Position numbers and translations under genes: made by a program
Notes under the pieces: model-generated
The model's input: the letters and a program-made list of their open reading frames with translations, nothing else
Told to the model about the DNA's origin: nothing
Databases searched by the model: none
Shown here: one piece after another, positions 10,212-20,467 of the stretch
Layout of the letters: every line of letters begins with the position of its first letter
How positions within the stretch are numbered: position 1 is the first letter of the stretch
From: Diphasiastrum complanatum
Taxonomy: Eukaryota; Streptophyta; Lycopodiopsida; Lycopodiales; Lycopodiaceae
Direction of reading: 5' to 3'
DNA length: 64,000 nucleotides
NCBI GenBank assembly: GCA_029204225.1
Contig: CM055107.1
Coordinates: 22,510,178 to 22,574,177, forward strand

Positions 10212-10616
10212 TCAAAAGAATAAATACATTTTTGAAAAAAAAAAATGAAATAGGTGAGTGTTATTGATTGTAGACAAAAAATGGAACAAGTAGAGAGTCT
10301 TTAAGAAATCTTCAACATGACATATCCACCAAAATGAGAAAAACACAACACCTTTGATACAAAGGAACTTTGGAAGTGGTTTGTGAGGAGCTAGCTCCTT
10401 GCCAAATAGATGATAGAAATTGAGCAAAGAATACATGGCCAGAGATACAGAGGCATTTAATATGAAAGTGACAATCCATGTGATTGTGCCTTTATACAAG
10501 CCAAGCAGTTGAAGTGCTATCATATAAAATGATTAGACCGGCCTTATAATCACAAATTGCTAGGTCCACCACTTCAAAAGTTTCAATGATTGTTGGTTCA
10601 AGGGAACTTCATGTGG
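10212..10616 (-). pseudogene. TMEM184/Ost-alpha-like (LAZ1 family) exon fragment
   Basis: Read on the minus strand, a splice acceptor (TTGCAG, AG at 10618-10617) is followed by a ~100-residue segment typical of the organic solute transporter alpha/TMEM184 family. Recognisable phrases are LKLLKWW, QFVIIRPV, ALQLLGLY, SLAMYSLLNFY, KELAPHKPLPKFLCIK and VVFFSFWW. These match the central transmembrane segments and the conserved P..KF..IK.VVF.SFW signature. Two in-frame stops (TAG at 10562-10560, TAA at 10535-10533) and loss of all other exons make it a dead fragment. The retained intron border means it was copied as genomic DNA, not from mRNA. Its strand is opposite to the other fragments in the same span. 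The 3' limit is uncertain. Confidence 0.75.
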
Positions 10617-11118
10617 CTGCAAGTAACAAACATTGCAAACAATAAGTCGGAAGAAGGATCAAAAGAGAGCAAAAGCTGGAGAGTCAATATTACAACACAA
10701 AAGCTTCAAAATCAACTTCTGCACTCTCGAATCGATGTACAACTTGATTTATAAGACAAAAAGAGTTTCATTTTTGCACAAAAAGGAGCATCTAGCATGT
10801 TAAACATTTTGTCAAAACACGACATTCCGACGGTAAAATTCACTGCCACGAAAAATATATCAGAGGAAGTCTCTACATAACCAGATTTGATTCACGCAAA
10901 TATTTCTATGCTCATGATGATTCCAGCTTTGTGAAGCCTTCGTGGAAACATTGGAAAGCCGATGATTTAATGAAACTAATCATTTATGGCTGTAGCTCAA
11001 CAAGTTACAAACGTGTAGAACTATGGTGTTACTTGACAACTACATGTTGTGGGCTAGGTTCTATAATAAATAGTTGTTGATGTTGTGATTTAATGAGTGG
11101 TAGTTTTGTCAAACTTAC
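10617..11118. other. Non-coding stretch
   Basis: No supported gene. The part next to 10617 is probably intron of the TMEM184-like fragment, minus strand. The remainder holds nothing I recognise. Confidence 0.5.
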
Positions 11119-11607
11119 TTGGTCATGCATGCACATTTGCTAATGTTCTTTTTCAACCAGGTTGTGGTTGGAGACCTAGTGGATCTACAATCCCATGGAG
11201 TTTTGCTAGCCTTAGGCAAGATTAAAAGCACATGTGCTGGAGATCTATGTCACTTTCAAATAATAGAGGATGACATGACATGCGTGAGTGTGGAAAAAGG
11301 CTTGCAACTTGATGCAAAGCTCCCTTTTCCAACAATGGGTGCTGAGACAATAGAAGAGGCCATTGGTACCTATGTGTTGTGGTCACTTTCTGAAATGAAA
11401 ATACATTGCATTGATGATGTCTCTAGCACTATTGGTGCTCAAGAGCTTAATGGCAAAATTGTCTGGCAAAAGCAGAGGAATTCATTGATACAGGAGGAGG
11501 TTTTTGAAAGGACAAATTTTGAAGATAAATGTACAAGAACAACAATTTTATCCAAAAGAAAGGAATGTCACAGTTTCATTCAACGAAGGGATTGGATTGG
11601 GAGATAG
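11119..11607 (+). pseudogene. En/Spm TNP1-like (Transposase_23/DUF8039-type) domain fragment
   Basis: 162-aa ORF. Residues ~15-100 follow the plant domain found at the end of many Ptta/En/Spm-associated proteins: GDLVDLQS, then VLLALGKIKST, then a variable core, then KLPFP, then TIEEAIGTYVLW. The pattern matches V-x-L...A-x-G-x-I...L-x-x-P...T-I-x-x-A-I-G...W. The N-terminal catalytic transposase part is absent, so it cannot move DNA by itself. The segment starts right after a TTTTTCAACCAG acceptor-like sequence (AG at 11159-11160), so the true exon may begin at 11161 rather than at the ATG. It ends 28 bp before Copia B. It may be one exon of the same locus as the DUF7869-type relic beyond Copia B, or an independent captured piece. 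Confidence 0.5.
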
Positions 11608-11634
11608 GTTTTATTGGTACATAAATGTGGACAT

Positions 11635-12287
11635 TGTGAAAAACTCAGATCCAAAAGATGCTAAAGTTTCATAAAGATCTTCGCCATGGAAGTTATGCAC
11701 ATCTAGATTGAAAAAATGATAGAAATTGTGATGTTAAGCATACTAAACATCAACTAAACATCAAAATCTGATCATAAGCTTCCACAAACAGAAACTTGCT
11801 GTCCCTGTCCGTACTTCAGAGCCTACAACCTGCATTTCACACGTGTGAAGCCATAGCAACAAAGAAATCACAATTCTAGTGGCTAGAATGCAAGATATGA
11901 ACAAAAAAGTGAGAGAGAAGAAGATGGACCTTCAAAGAGCATAACATTCATTCAATAGAATGAAAATGAGATGTGTACATACTCGTGGAGATGGCTATTT
12001 ATAGCAGCCATAGTGCCTCTTGGCCACTTGTCTTATGATAGGCTAAAATTGGGGTCCAATAGGATTCACCCATATACCTAGAAATTTGGTCAAATAGGAA
12101 TGCACCAAATTATGAGCCAATAGAAGAGCTCCACACTCGACCTCCTCTAATTAATGTGACCTCAAAAGTAGTGTACACATACTTTGGGCCTCTACATACA
12201 TGTATGAACCTATCTCTAACTTTTATTTGGCCATAGGCCTACAAAATCTCAAGTTAGGAAAATACTACTAGTTGACAATTTTTCACA
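11635..12287 (-). repeat. Copia B 3' LTR
   Basis: 653 bp. On the minus strand it begins TGTGAAAAATTGTCAAC. It carries the perfect palindrome TTCACACGTGTGAA (11836-11849) and a TATA-like GCTATAAATAGC on the minus strand (11994-12005). Confidence 0.95.
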
Positions 12288-15200
12288 CTCCCTCTTCAAC
12301 TAGTTTTAGCATAGATTTAGAAAGTACACCAAGACTTGTTCTATGCTTGAAAAATAAGTCCTTTCCCAATGCTTTGGTAAAGATATCAGCCACACATTCC
12401 TTTGATGGGACATGTTCAAGCTTGATCTCTTTTGCCAACACTTGTTCTCTCACAAAATGGTAAGCCACCTCGATATGTTTGCTCCTTGCATGGAAAACCG
12501 GATTGCTTGCTAGACTTTGGGCTGAAAGGTTGTCACAAAAGATGATTGGACTCTCTGAAAAATCCAGCAAATGAAGCTCCATAATCATCCTCTTGATCCA
12601 CACCATCTCCTTTGTGCATGATGTCAAAGCTTTGTACTCGGCCTCACTAGAAGAAAGTGATATAGTTGCTTGTTTCTTCGACATCCATGAGATAGCTCCA
12701 TCACCTATGAAAATAGCATGTGCATTTATGGATTTTCTATCCATAAGGTCTCCTGCAAAATCTGAATCTGAAAAACCAAATAAGTTAGGTGATGAGCCTC
12801 TATAAACAATGCCAAAATCTTTTGTTCCCGAGATGTATCTCAAGATCCTCTTTCCTAGTTTCCAATGTTCTATGCTAGGATCTTGCATGAATTGGCTTAA
12901 TCTACCAACACAATAAGATAAATCAGGTCTTGTGATGGTTAGATATATAAGAGAACCTATTAGCTTCCTATAGAGAGTAATGTCCTCGAAGGATCTTTCA
13001 TTACCTCTTATAGTTAGCTTTACATGTGATTCCATAGGTGTATCAATAGGATTTGCATCTACCATATGAAATCTATTGAGAATAGAAATAGCATACTTCT
13101 CTTGTGAAATAAAAGTGATTTGAGAAGTTCTAATTACTTCTATTCCTAAGATATAGCTCAAAAGACCAAGATCATGCACTTCAAATTCCTTTTTTAGTGC
13201 TTTCTTGATATCTTCTATATCTTCCTTGTTCCCTCCACTTAAAATAATGTCATCCACATAAATTAGAAGGATTGTAACATCATTAGCACTAATTCTAAAG
13301 TAAAGTGAATGATCATACTCACTCATAGTGAAGTTTTGAGAAAGTAGAAAAGAGTTAAGCCTAGCATACCAACTCCTTGGTGCTTGCTTAAGACCATACA
13401 AACTTTTTTGTAGAAAACACACATGATTAGGCTTGCTATGAGAAACATAGCTCTCGGGTTGCTCCATGTAGACTTCCTCTTCAAGATCACCATTCAAGAA
13501 AGCATTAGAAATGTCTAATTGCCAAAGATCCCATCCATAAAGAGTTGCAAGGGAAATGATTACTCTTATGCTCACCATCTTTGCCACGGGTGCAAAGGTT
13601 TCCTCATAGTCAATGCCATGCTCTTGAGCATAACCTTTAGCCACCAACCTTGCCTTCAACTTGTTGATAGATCCATCTTGATTTGTCTTTACCTTGAAGA
13701 TCCATTTGCATCCAATTGCACTTTTGCCCTTTGGAAGCTCCACCAATCTCCATGTGTTGTTCTTCATAAGTGCTTCAAACTCAAGATCCATTGCTTGGAT
13801 CCATTCCTCTTCTTGCCTTGCTTCATCTACACATGAAGGTACATCAAAAGAAGTTAGGAAAGCATAGTTGGATCCATCCACCACTTGCTTACCTTTGCCA
13901 TCATAAGTGAGCCTTGAGGGTTTCACTTTATGCCTTGGAGTTCTCCTTGGAATTTGACTTGAAGAGGCTTCTTCAACATCCACATCCAATGTGTCATCAA
14001 CTCCATTGTCATCAAGCACATTAGTTGCAACAACACCATCATCACTTGAAACAACTTTTGGAATGTTACCTTCATCAAAAATGACATCCCTACTTGTGAA
14101 CACTTTCTTGATTGAAGGAACATAAATCCTATATGCTTTGCTTACTTCACTATAACCAACAAAAATGCCCTTTCTTGAAGATGGATCCTCCTTAGTTCTA
14201 TCATCAAGAGTAATGTTGAAGTAGCAAATGCATCCAAAAGTTCTTAGAAACTTGACATTAGGCTTCGTACCAAACAAAGCTTCAAAAGGGGTTTTTCCTT
14301 CCAATACAACACTTGGCCATCTATTGCATAGGAAATTTGCACACAACAAAGCATCACTCCAAAAAGGTTTAGGAAGATTAGCATTCAATCTCATTGCCTT
14401 TGCACTCTCACACAAGGTTCTATTCTTCCTCTCGGCCACTCCATTTTGTTGTGGTGTTCTTGGACATGTGTACTCCCTCTTGATCCCATGCTCATCGCAA
14501 AAGGCTTTGAATTTGTTAGAAATGTATTCACCACCATTGTCGCTCCTCAAGCATTTGATTTTGGTTGTAAATTGAGTCTCAATAGCAACTTTGAACTTGA
14601 CAAACACATCAAACACCTCATCCTTGCTCTTTAGTAGATAAACCCAACAAAATCTACTAAAATCATCAATGAAAGTTACATACATCTTAGCACCTCCATT
14701 GCTAATTGTAGTAACACCATGAATATCCGAATGCAAGAGAGAAAAAGGCATCTTAGATCTAGATATAGATCTAGTATATGGCAATCTATGTGATTTAGAC
14801 AAAGCACATTCTTCACAAACATGATTCAAGCAAGTAAGAGACTTGGGAAGTCCCCTTACTACCTCCTTTTTGGCTATTACCTCCAAGGCCTTGTAGTTGA
14901 GATGTCCCATCCTTTTATGCCATACCTCTTGAATTGACATTTGTTCATTTGCCATGCATCCAACTTGGTTAGCAACAACACATGCATCAAGCTTGAACAA
15001 TTTCCCTTGCCTTTTCCCTTTTGCAATGATACTACACCCCTTTTTGATCAAGCAAGCATCACCATCAAACTCAACTTTGAATCCTTTGTCAAGCATTTGG
15101 CTTACACTAAGTAAGTTCTTGGTAATGGATGGAATGAGCAAAACATCTTTCAATTCTATATTCCTATTTGTAGAAAGTGAAATAGGAATTGTGCCAATCC

Positions 15201-16233
15201 CCTTGATTGCACACTCACCATCATTTGCGGTATAGATTACCTTCCTATCACCATCAAATGCCATTAAAGATGAAAAATACTCTTTATGATATGTCATATG
15301 AGAAGTGGCTCCACTATCAATCCACCAAGGATCAATGTCTCCATGATTAGCCAACAAGCAAGATGACATAACAAAAGCATCATTTGAAAGAAGCTCATCC
15401 CCACCCTCATCAATAGTTAGATTGGTTTGCTTTTCCCCTTGATCCCTCTTTTTCTTAAAACAATCACTAGCAAAATGCCCTTTGACTCCACAATAGAAAC
15501 ATTTTAGCTTAGATCTATCCTTCTTTTTGCCAAAAGTAGAGTGCTCACCTTGGTCTTGCCCTTTAGACCAATTGCTTTTACCTTTGCCCTTGAACTTGCC
15601 TTTAGAGAACATTGCCTCCTCTCCTCCTCCTTGAGATGTAGAAGATGCTCCCACTCTTGCTTGCAACCTGAATTCTTCAGCCAACAAGACCTCTTGCAAG
15701 TCTCCAACACTTGGTAAACATTTTTGGATAGCATAACTTTGAACAAGATTAGCATGATCATCCAACAAGCCATTGAGAATCACTTGAACAAGCTCCTCAT
15801 TATTTATGCCATCATTAATGCATGCTAACTCATCATTCAATGCTTTAACTCTCAAAACAAAAGCATGTCCATTCTCACTCTTCTTTTGCATACAAGAAAA
15901 GATTTGCCTTCTTAAAGTCAACACTCTAGAAGTAGACTTGGATTCATAAACCTTCTTCAAGGCTTCCCAAGCTTCACTAGATGATGTGCACTTACCAACC
16001 TCTTTGATAAGCTCATTTGTCACATTCATCTTGATCATGTGAAGGGCTTTCTTTGCCCTCTTGTCATACCTCAATTGTTCTTGAGGTGCCAAAGGTCTCT
16101 CCTCCACACCTACAACAATATCCATCAACTCATTCATCTCAAGCAAAGACTCCATCCTTACTTTCCAAGTAGAATAGTTGAGGGAGGTAAGCCTATCATT
16201 GCTTTCCAACATGTAGCCTCCATTTGTAGCCAT
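12283..16233 (-). CDS. Copia B gag-pol polyprotein (1316 aa)
   Basis: Uninterrupted minus-strand ORF. Order: gag head MATNGG..., UBN2-like gag; CCHC knuckle C245/C248/H253/C258; protease D306-S-G-A; integrase zinc site then catalytic D503, D565, E601 with DD35E spacing; reverse transcriptase Y992-V-D-D; RNase H ending DIFTKALGKDLFFKH. Motif positions are within a few residues of those of Copia A, so the two families share a recent ancestor. The GKGKGKWSKG-type basic linker before the knuckle is shorter than in Copia A. As in Copia A, the stop codon falls in the first bases of the 3' LTR (ORF end 12283, LTR edge 12287). No inactivating change seen. Confidence 0.97.
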   Translation of the reverse strand: MATNGGYMLESNDRLTSLNYSTWKVRMESLLEMNELMDIVVGVEERPLAPQEQLRYDKRAKKALHMIKMNVTNELIKEVGKCTSSSEAWEALKKVYESKSTSRVLTLRRQIFSCMQKKSENGHAFVLRVKALNDELACINDGINNEELVQVILNGLLDDHANLVQSYAIQKCLPSVGDLQEVLLAEEFRLQARVGASSTSQGGGEEAMFSKGKFKGKGKSNWSKGQDQGEHSTFGKKKDRSKLKCFYCGVKGHFASDCFKKKRDQGEKQTNLTIDEGGDELLSNDAFVMSSCLLANHGDIDPWWIDSGATSHMTYHKEYFSSLMAFDGDRKVIYTANDGECAIKGIGTIPISLSTNRNIELKDVLLIPSITKNLLSVSQMLDKGFKVEFDGDACLIKKGCSIIAKGKRQGKLFKLDACVVANQVGCMANEQMSIQEVWHKRMGHLNYKALEVIAKKEVVRGLPKSLTCLNHVCEECALSKSHRLPYTRSISRSKMPFSLLHSDIHGVTTISNGGAKMYVTFIDDFSRFCWVYLLKSKDEVFDVFVKFKVAIETQFTTKIKCLRSDNGGEYISNKFKAFCDEHGIKREYTCPRTPQQNGVAERKNRTLCESAKAMRLNANLPKPFWSDALLCANFLCNRWPSVVLEGKTPFEALFGTKPNVKFLRTFGCICYFNITLDDRTKEDPSSRKGIFVGYSEVSKAYRIYVPSIKKVFTSRDVIFDEGNIPKVVSSDDGVVATNVLDDNGVDDTLDVDVEEASSSQIPRRTPRHKVKPSRLTYDGKGKQVVDGSNYAFLTSFDVPSCVDEARQEEEWIQAMDLEFEALMKNNTWRLVELPKGKSAIGCKWIFKVKTNQDGSINKLKARLVAKGYAQEHGIDYEETFAPVAKMVSIRVIISLATLYGWDLWQLDISNAFLNGDLEEEVYMEQPESYVSHSKPNHVCFLQKSLYGLKQAPRSWYARLNSFLLSQNFTMSEYDHSLYFRISANDVTILLIYVDDIILSGGNKEDIEDIKKALKKEFEVHDLGLLSYILGIEVIRTSQITFISQEKYAISILNRFHMVDANPIDTPMESHVKLTIRGNERSFEDITLYRKLIGSLIYLTITRPDLSYCVGRLSQFMQDPSIEHWKLGKRILRYISGTKDFGIVYRGSSPNLFGFSDSDFAGDLMDRKSINAHAIFIGDGAISWMSKKQATISLSSSEAEYKALTSCTKEMVWIKRMIMELHLLDFSESPIIFCDNLSAQSLASNPVFHARSKHIEVAYHFVREQVLAKEIKLEHVPSKECVADIFTKALGKDLFFKHRTSLGVLSKSMLKLVEEGV
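12285..12300 (-). other. Polypurine tract of Copia B and coding end
   Basis: Read on the minus strand, GTTGAAGAGGGAG precedes TGTGAAAAA, the same tract and same coding overlap (VEEGV-stop) as in Copia A. Confidence 0.75.
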
Positions 16234-16830
16234 GTTGCAATGATTGATCTCTGATCTTTGACCTGTTCCAATGCACTAAGCACTCTCTTGAATCAACAAA
16301 TGAAACACAAGAAGAAATCACAAAGATTTGGAACCTAAAACCTTACTTTTTCTCTCTTTTCCTCACTTTTTCCTTAATTTTAGCCACTAGTTTTATGATT
16401 TCTTGATCAAACCAAGACCAAACCTCAATATACTTGCTTTTCCCTCACTCCTAAGATTGAAATACACTCTTGAATCATTCAGCAAACTGAAAATCAGAGG
16501 GTTACATCAATTTTGAAGTTTTTGACATGAAGAAGCAAGAAATTGAATCAAAAAACTATATGCTAGAATGGAAAACTAATAGGATCTTGTTGGATCTTGC
16601 ATCTCCCTCTTTCCAAAACAATTTTTGTCTCCTTATTCTGATAAGTACAGAGGGAATTCGCCCTACTTCAATTGAAATGCATACAAATGATGTTTTGATC
16701 ACAAAGATCCAATTTCTACACATAAATCAACAAGATTTTTAGCTAGAAACTTGATTGGAATGCTACAAAAGCAAACTCGCCCACAAATCTCTTCTAAATC
16801 TGGCAAAACCTGCACATTTGGCCGCCTAAT
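16234..16830 (-). other. Copia B leader between PBS and gag
   Basis: About 600 bp, half the length of the Copia A leader, without coding content. AT-rich with runs of T; no clear repeats. Confidence 0.7.
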
Positions 16831-16842
16831 GCTCTGATACCA
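16831..16842 (-). other. Primer-binding site of Copia B
   Basis: GCTCTGATACCA on the plus strand is the complement of TGGTATCAGAGC and abuts the 5' LTR directly; initiator Met tRNA primer. Confidence 0.95.
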
Positions 16843-17495
16843 TGTGAAAAACTCAGATCCAAAAGATGCTAAAGTTTCATAAAGATCTTGGCCATGGAAG
16901 TTATGCACATCTAGATTGAAAAAATGATAGAAATTGTGATGTTAAGCATACTAAACATCAACTAAACATCAAAATCTGATCATAAGCTTCCACAAACAGA
17001 AACTTGCTGTCCCTGTCCGTACTTCAGAGCCTACAACCTGCATTTCACACGTGTGAAGCCATAGCAACAAAGAAATCACAATTCTAGTGGCTAGAATGCA
17101 AGATATGAACAAAAAAGTGAGAGAGAAGAAGATGGACCTTCAAAGAGCATAACATTCATTCAATAGAATGAAAATGAGATGTGTACATACTCGTGGAGAT
17201 GGCTATTTATAGCAGCCATAGTGCCTCTTGGCCACTTGTCTTATGATAGGCTAAAATTGGGGTCCAATAGGATTCACCCATATACCTAGAAATTTGGTCA
17301 AATAGGAATGCACCAAATTATGAGCCAATAGAAGAGCTCCACACTCGACCTCCTCTAATTAATGTGACCTCAAAAGTAGTGTACACATACTTTGGGCCTC
17401 TACATACATGTATGAACCTATCTCTAACTTTTATTTGGCCATAGGCCTACAAAATCTCAAGTTAGGAAAATACTACTAGTTGACAATTTTTCACA
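16843..17495 (-). repeat. Copia B 5' LTR
   Basis: 653 bp, promoter-bearing LTR on the minus strand. The TATA-like motif is at 17202-17213 and the G-box palindrome TTCACACGTGTGAA at 17044-17057. Followed on the plus strand by the GACAT target duplication. Confidence 0.95.
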
Positions 17496-20467
17496 GACAT
17501 GACATTGTGGGCAATGAGCAGCTGGGTGTGGACTCGGTTGGTGTAATTGTATACATGACAACTGTTGGTCAATGCCCAGCATGTCACACACAACTAGAAG
17601 AAGATCATGTGTATCGATGGTCCATACCATGCGTGCAAACGAGCAACGGTTTTCCACTGCTACAAGTTGATAGTTCTATGAAGAGGAGGGCCTTGTCACC
17701 AGAGGAGGTCTTTGGATGTGATGAGTCATCAAAGATGCCAAATTTGTAGTCCATACATTTCAACATCTCAAAGAATACACCATTAGGATTCAAATCAATT
17801 GCAATTAAATTCAGCAAAACAAATAGTTTGAATTACCAAGTGCATGCTTCGAGGCAAGGACATGCTACAATGCATGGCAATGGAAGCAAAGAGAAAATAA
17901 AGGTATGTGGTATTTCTAGTGTCATGGGAGTCTCCACAATTGATTGTTGCAAAGGGCAGTGTTGCCAAATAGCAACCCGCAAGAAGTTTTTGAGTCTCGC
18001 GTGAACTATTATAGGCAACGACATAACAATCAACTAACATTTGTATTTGATTCATTTTCATCAGCACCAATGGGGACTAGAAAAATGATGTATAACAGAA
18101 GAGGTATTTGTGAGAAAGCTTGGTGGATTATTCACGGTATTTCTAGAGCTTCATTTTTTAGATACAAATATCTATGGAAAAGGGGTGCAGTGAAAGGGAT
18201 GCATGCTAACATGGGAGATTACAGAGAACATGGACATGTTACTGCAGCCAAGGAAGCAATTTGGGAGTTCATAAAAACAACTGTAGATAGAATGCCACAC
18301 AAGTGTCGAACAACTAATATGGGAGTTCGAGACACACAATATGTTCATCCTAGTGTGTATAAGGTAAAGGACATTCAAAATGAAGTCAATAGTCAATTGG
18401 AAATGGTGAATGTCAAAGGCATCTCACAAGCTACTATGAGTAGATTGTGGAATAATGATTTCAAGGAGGTTCAAATGGCAACAAACAATGGTTTCTCAAA
18501 ATGTGATATGTGCACATCCATAATCTACAAAGGTGGTCTCTGAAAGACTTAAATACCTTGAAGAAAAAGAAAAGCACATGAAAATGCAACGTGTTTGTCG
18601 TAGTGTATATTACAGTAATAGGTTGTTGTCATGCTTGAAACCAAATGAATACCTTTGCATAATTCACGACAAAATGGACCAAAAGAAAACAAGCATTCCT
18701 CGATTGGTTCCGGAACCAAAAGCTATAGCAGGAGCATACTCCATGCCTTTCTCACTTACGGGTATGCTTACGCATGGACATGGTCCAAAGGCATTTGGCC
18801 ACTTTGGATTGGGATTGTGAAAATTGGATCCGAATTTCACCATTGGATCTTTGGCAAAATGTTTGCAAGACTTGGAGGCTTTTAATAGGAAAACACATGC
18901 AGATCCATATGCTACAAACAATGACATAGTTGATGCATTGTTGTCTCAAAGGTCCCTTCCACAGGCCAAAAAATTGGCAGGAGAAATTGCAATGGACTTG
19001 AACATAAATATTTCGACACAAACTTTGCTTCAATTTGAGAAAAATAGCATTGGAAAGGATTTACGACATGCAAGCAATGACACATCAATAGGTGTGCATA
19101 ATGGAGAAGCAAGTCCGAACGAGAGTGGGACTTCAACTGTGGTATTACCACGGAAGTTGTTTTTGCAAATGGATAATTGTGGTAAAGATAATAAAAATCG
19201 GTGGTTATTCGCTTTCTTGTCGTTGCTTGTGGCAAAAGGAATATTTGAAGAAATACACCTAAACTTCATGATGGTGGGGCAGACACATGAGGACATAGAT
19301 GCCTTGTTTGGTCGCTTCTCTAAGGAACTACAGAGACAACGCATCTACACATTGCCACAAATGATGGAAGTTTTTCGAAACATGCAAGCTAGTTCACCAC
19401 CATCCTATGTGATCGAAGAAGTTCCTGACTTCAAATCATTTGTGGAAGGTTACATGCCTACTAGTAATGAAGAGTTGGTGGGACACAATAAACCACTTCA
19501 ATTCAAATTTAGTATTGGCAAAGAATTTCCATTGATGCATTATAAAATGCACTCCATGGACAAGGAATGGCTACCTAAGGCTGGGATATAGATGTGGAAA
19601 AGAAATTTAGATGGCTCACCAAAGCTTCCAACATGAGAGCCACATGCTTTGCCTCAGATGTCACACATTAAGGATGTCGAGCTTGTGATTGAAGGGTTGA
19701 AAAGATACAAGACATTTTGGATCAAATCTAAGGACACTTGTAGACATGAGTCTACCTTTTCCAATAACATAGGTCCAATTATAGAATATTGGGACACCAT
19801 CATAAAGAGACTCGAGGAACCATATACACCAGAGATGTGATTGCAAAAGGAGTTTTGGCCTTTAATAAGGTGGAAAGATTCACTTATTAAAGAAAATCAA
19901 ACATTTTAAAATGATCGTGTTGACCACCTAGAACCTCATTTTTGTCGTTTGCAAAATGCAAGGACTAGACCAGAGTTTAGATCACATATGGACATCGAAG
20001 AAGGAATGTTTTTGTTGATTAGACCATATGATGAAAATCAATGCCCTGTTTGGTTGGGTTCTGCAGCTAGTTCAATTAATACATAGGAAGGGCATGTGAA
20101 CTACATGCATGTATTGGCAGATTGGTGGGAACCTATTTCCAAAAAGCGACAATCAATAGAATCGCAATACAGAGATTGTTGGGAGAAAAAATGGAGATGT
20201 AATCATAATGACCCTAGTCATTGGGAATCAGTCTTCACGGTTCTATGGAGTTGGAGAGCAAGCAAAGACCCAAATTCCATTAATCAATTGAAGGTTCCTC
20301 ATATTGCAATTAATGCAGCAAAAGAAAACTTCAAAAAAAAAACTAAGATAATAGTTGTGCTAGAAAGAATGTTTTGTTCTGACATAAAATCCAAAATGGC
20401 ATGTAGTCAATATTGGAGTAATTCTAGATCTTTTGTTTCTCTTCAACACAATGTCTTCAATACTTGA
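17496..20467 (+). pseudogene. DUF7869-type gene relic
   Basis: A degraded multi-part coding region. 17.50-17.75 kb encodes a segment with CPACH and a C-terminal CDESS; 17.94-18.54 kb a ~200-aa conserved N-terminal half ending in a CDMC zinc-like motif. The frame then changes at about 18.53-18.54 kb and continues with SERLKYLEEKEK; a TGA stop lies at 18818-18820. Then comes the diagnostic core at 18.82-19.59 kb: LFLQMDNCGKDNKN, WLFAFLSLL, and MMVGQTHEDIDALFGRFS. Further stops occur at 19589-19591, near 19.84 kb and at ~20.08 kb before the W-rich tail (20096-20467). The D-N plus G-x-THEDID signature is that of DUF7869, a family of unknown function; an RNase H-like transposase fold is my speculation. 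Clearly dead here. Confidence 0.65.

Larger units (their letters stand above)
11635..17495 (-). mobile_element. Copia B: full-length young Ty1-copia retrotransposon
   Basis: Complete element of 5861 bp on the minus strand, with two 653-bp LTRs, PBS complement GCTCTGATACCA next to the right-hand (5') LTR, and TSD GACAT at 11630-11634 and 17496-17500. The LTRs differ, as far as I can read, at one site (CTTCGCC on the left, CTTGGCC on the right). The coding region is open throughout. It is related to Copia A over the whole protein but with different LTRs and a much shorter leader. It sits between the TNP1-like ORF and the DUF7869-type relic, so it is younger than both. Likely recent and possibly competent. 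Confidence 0.97.
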
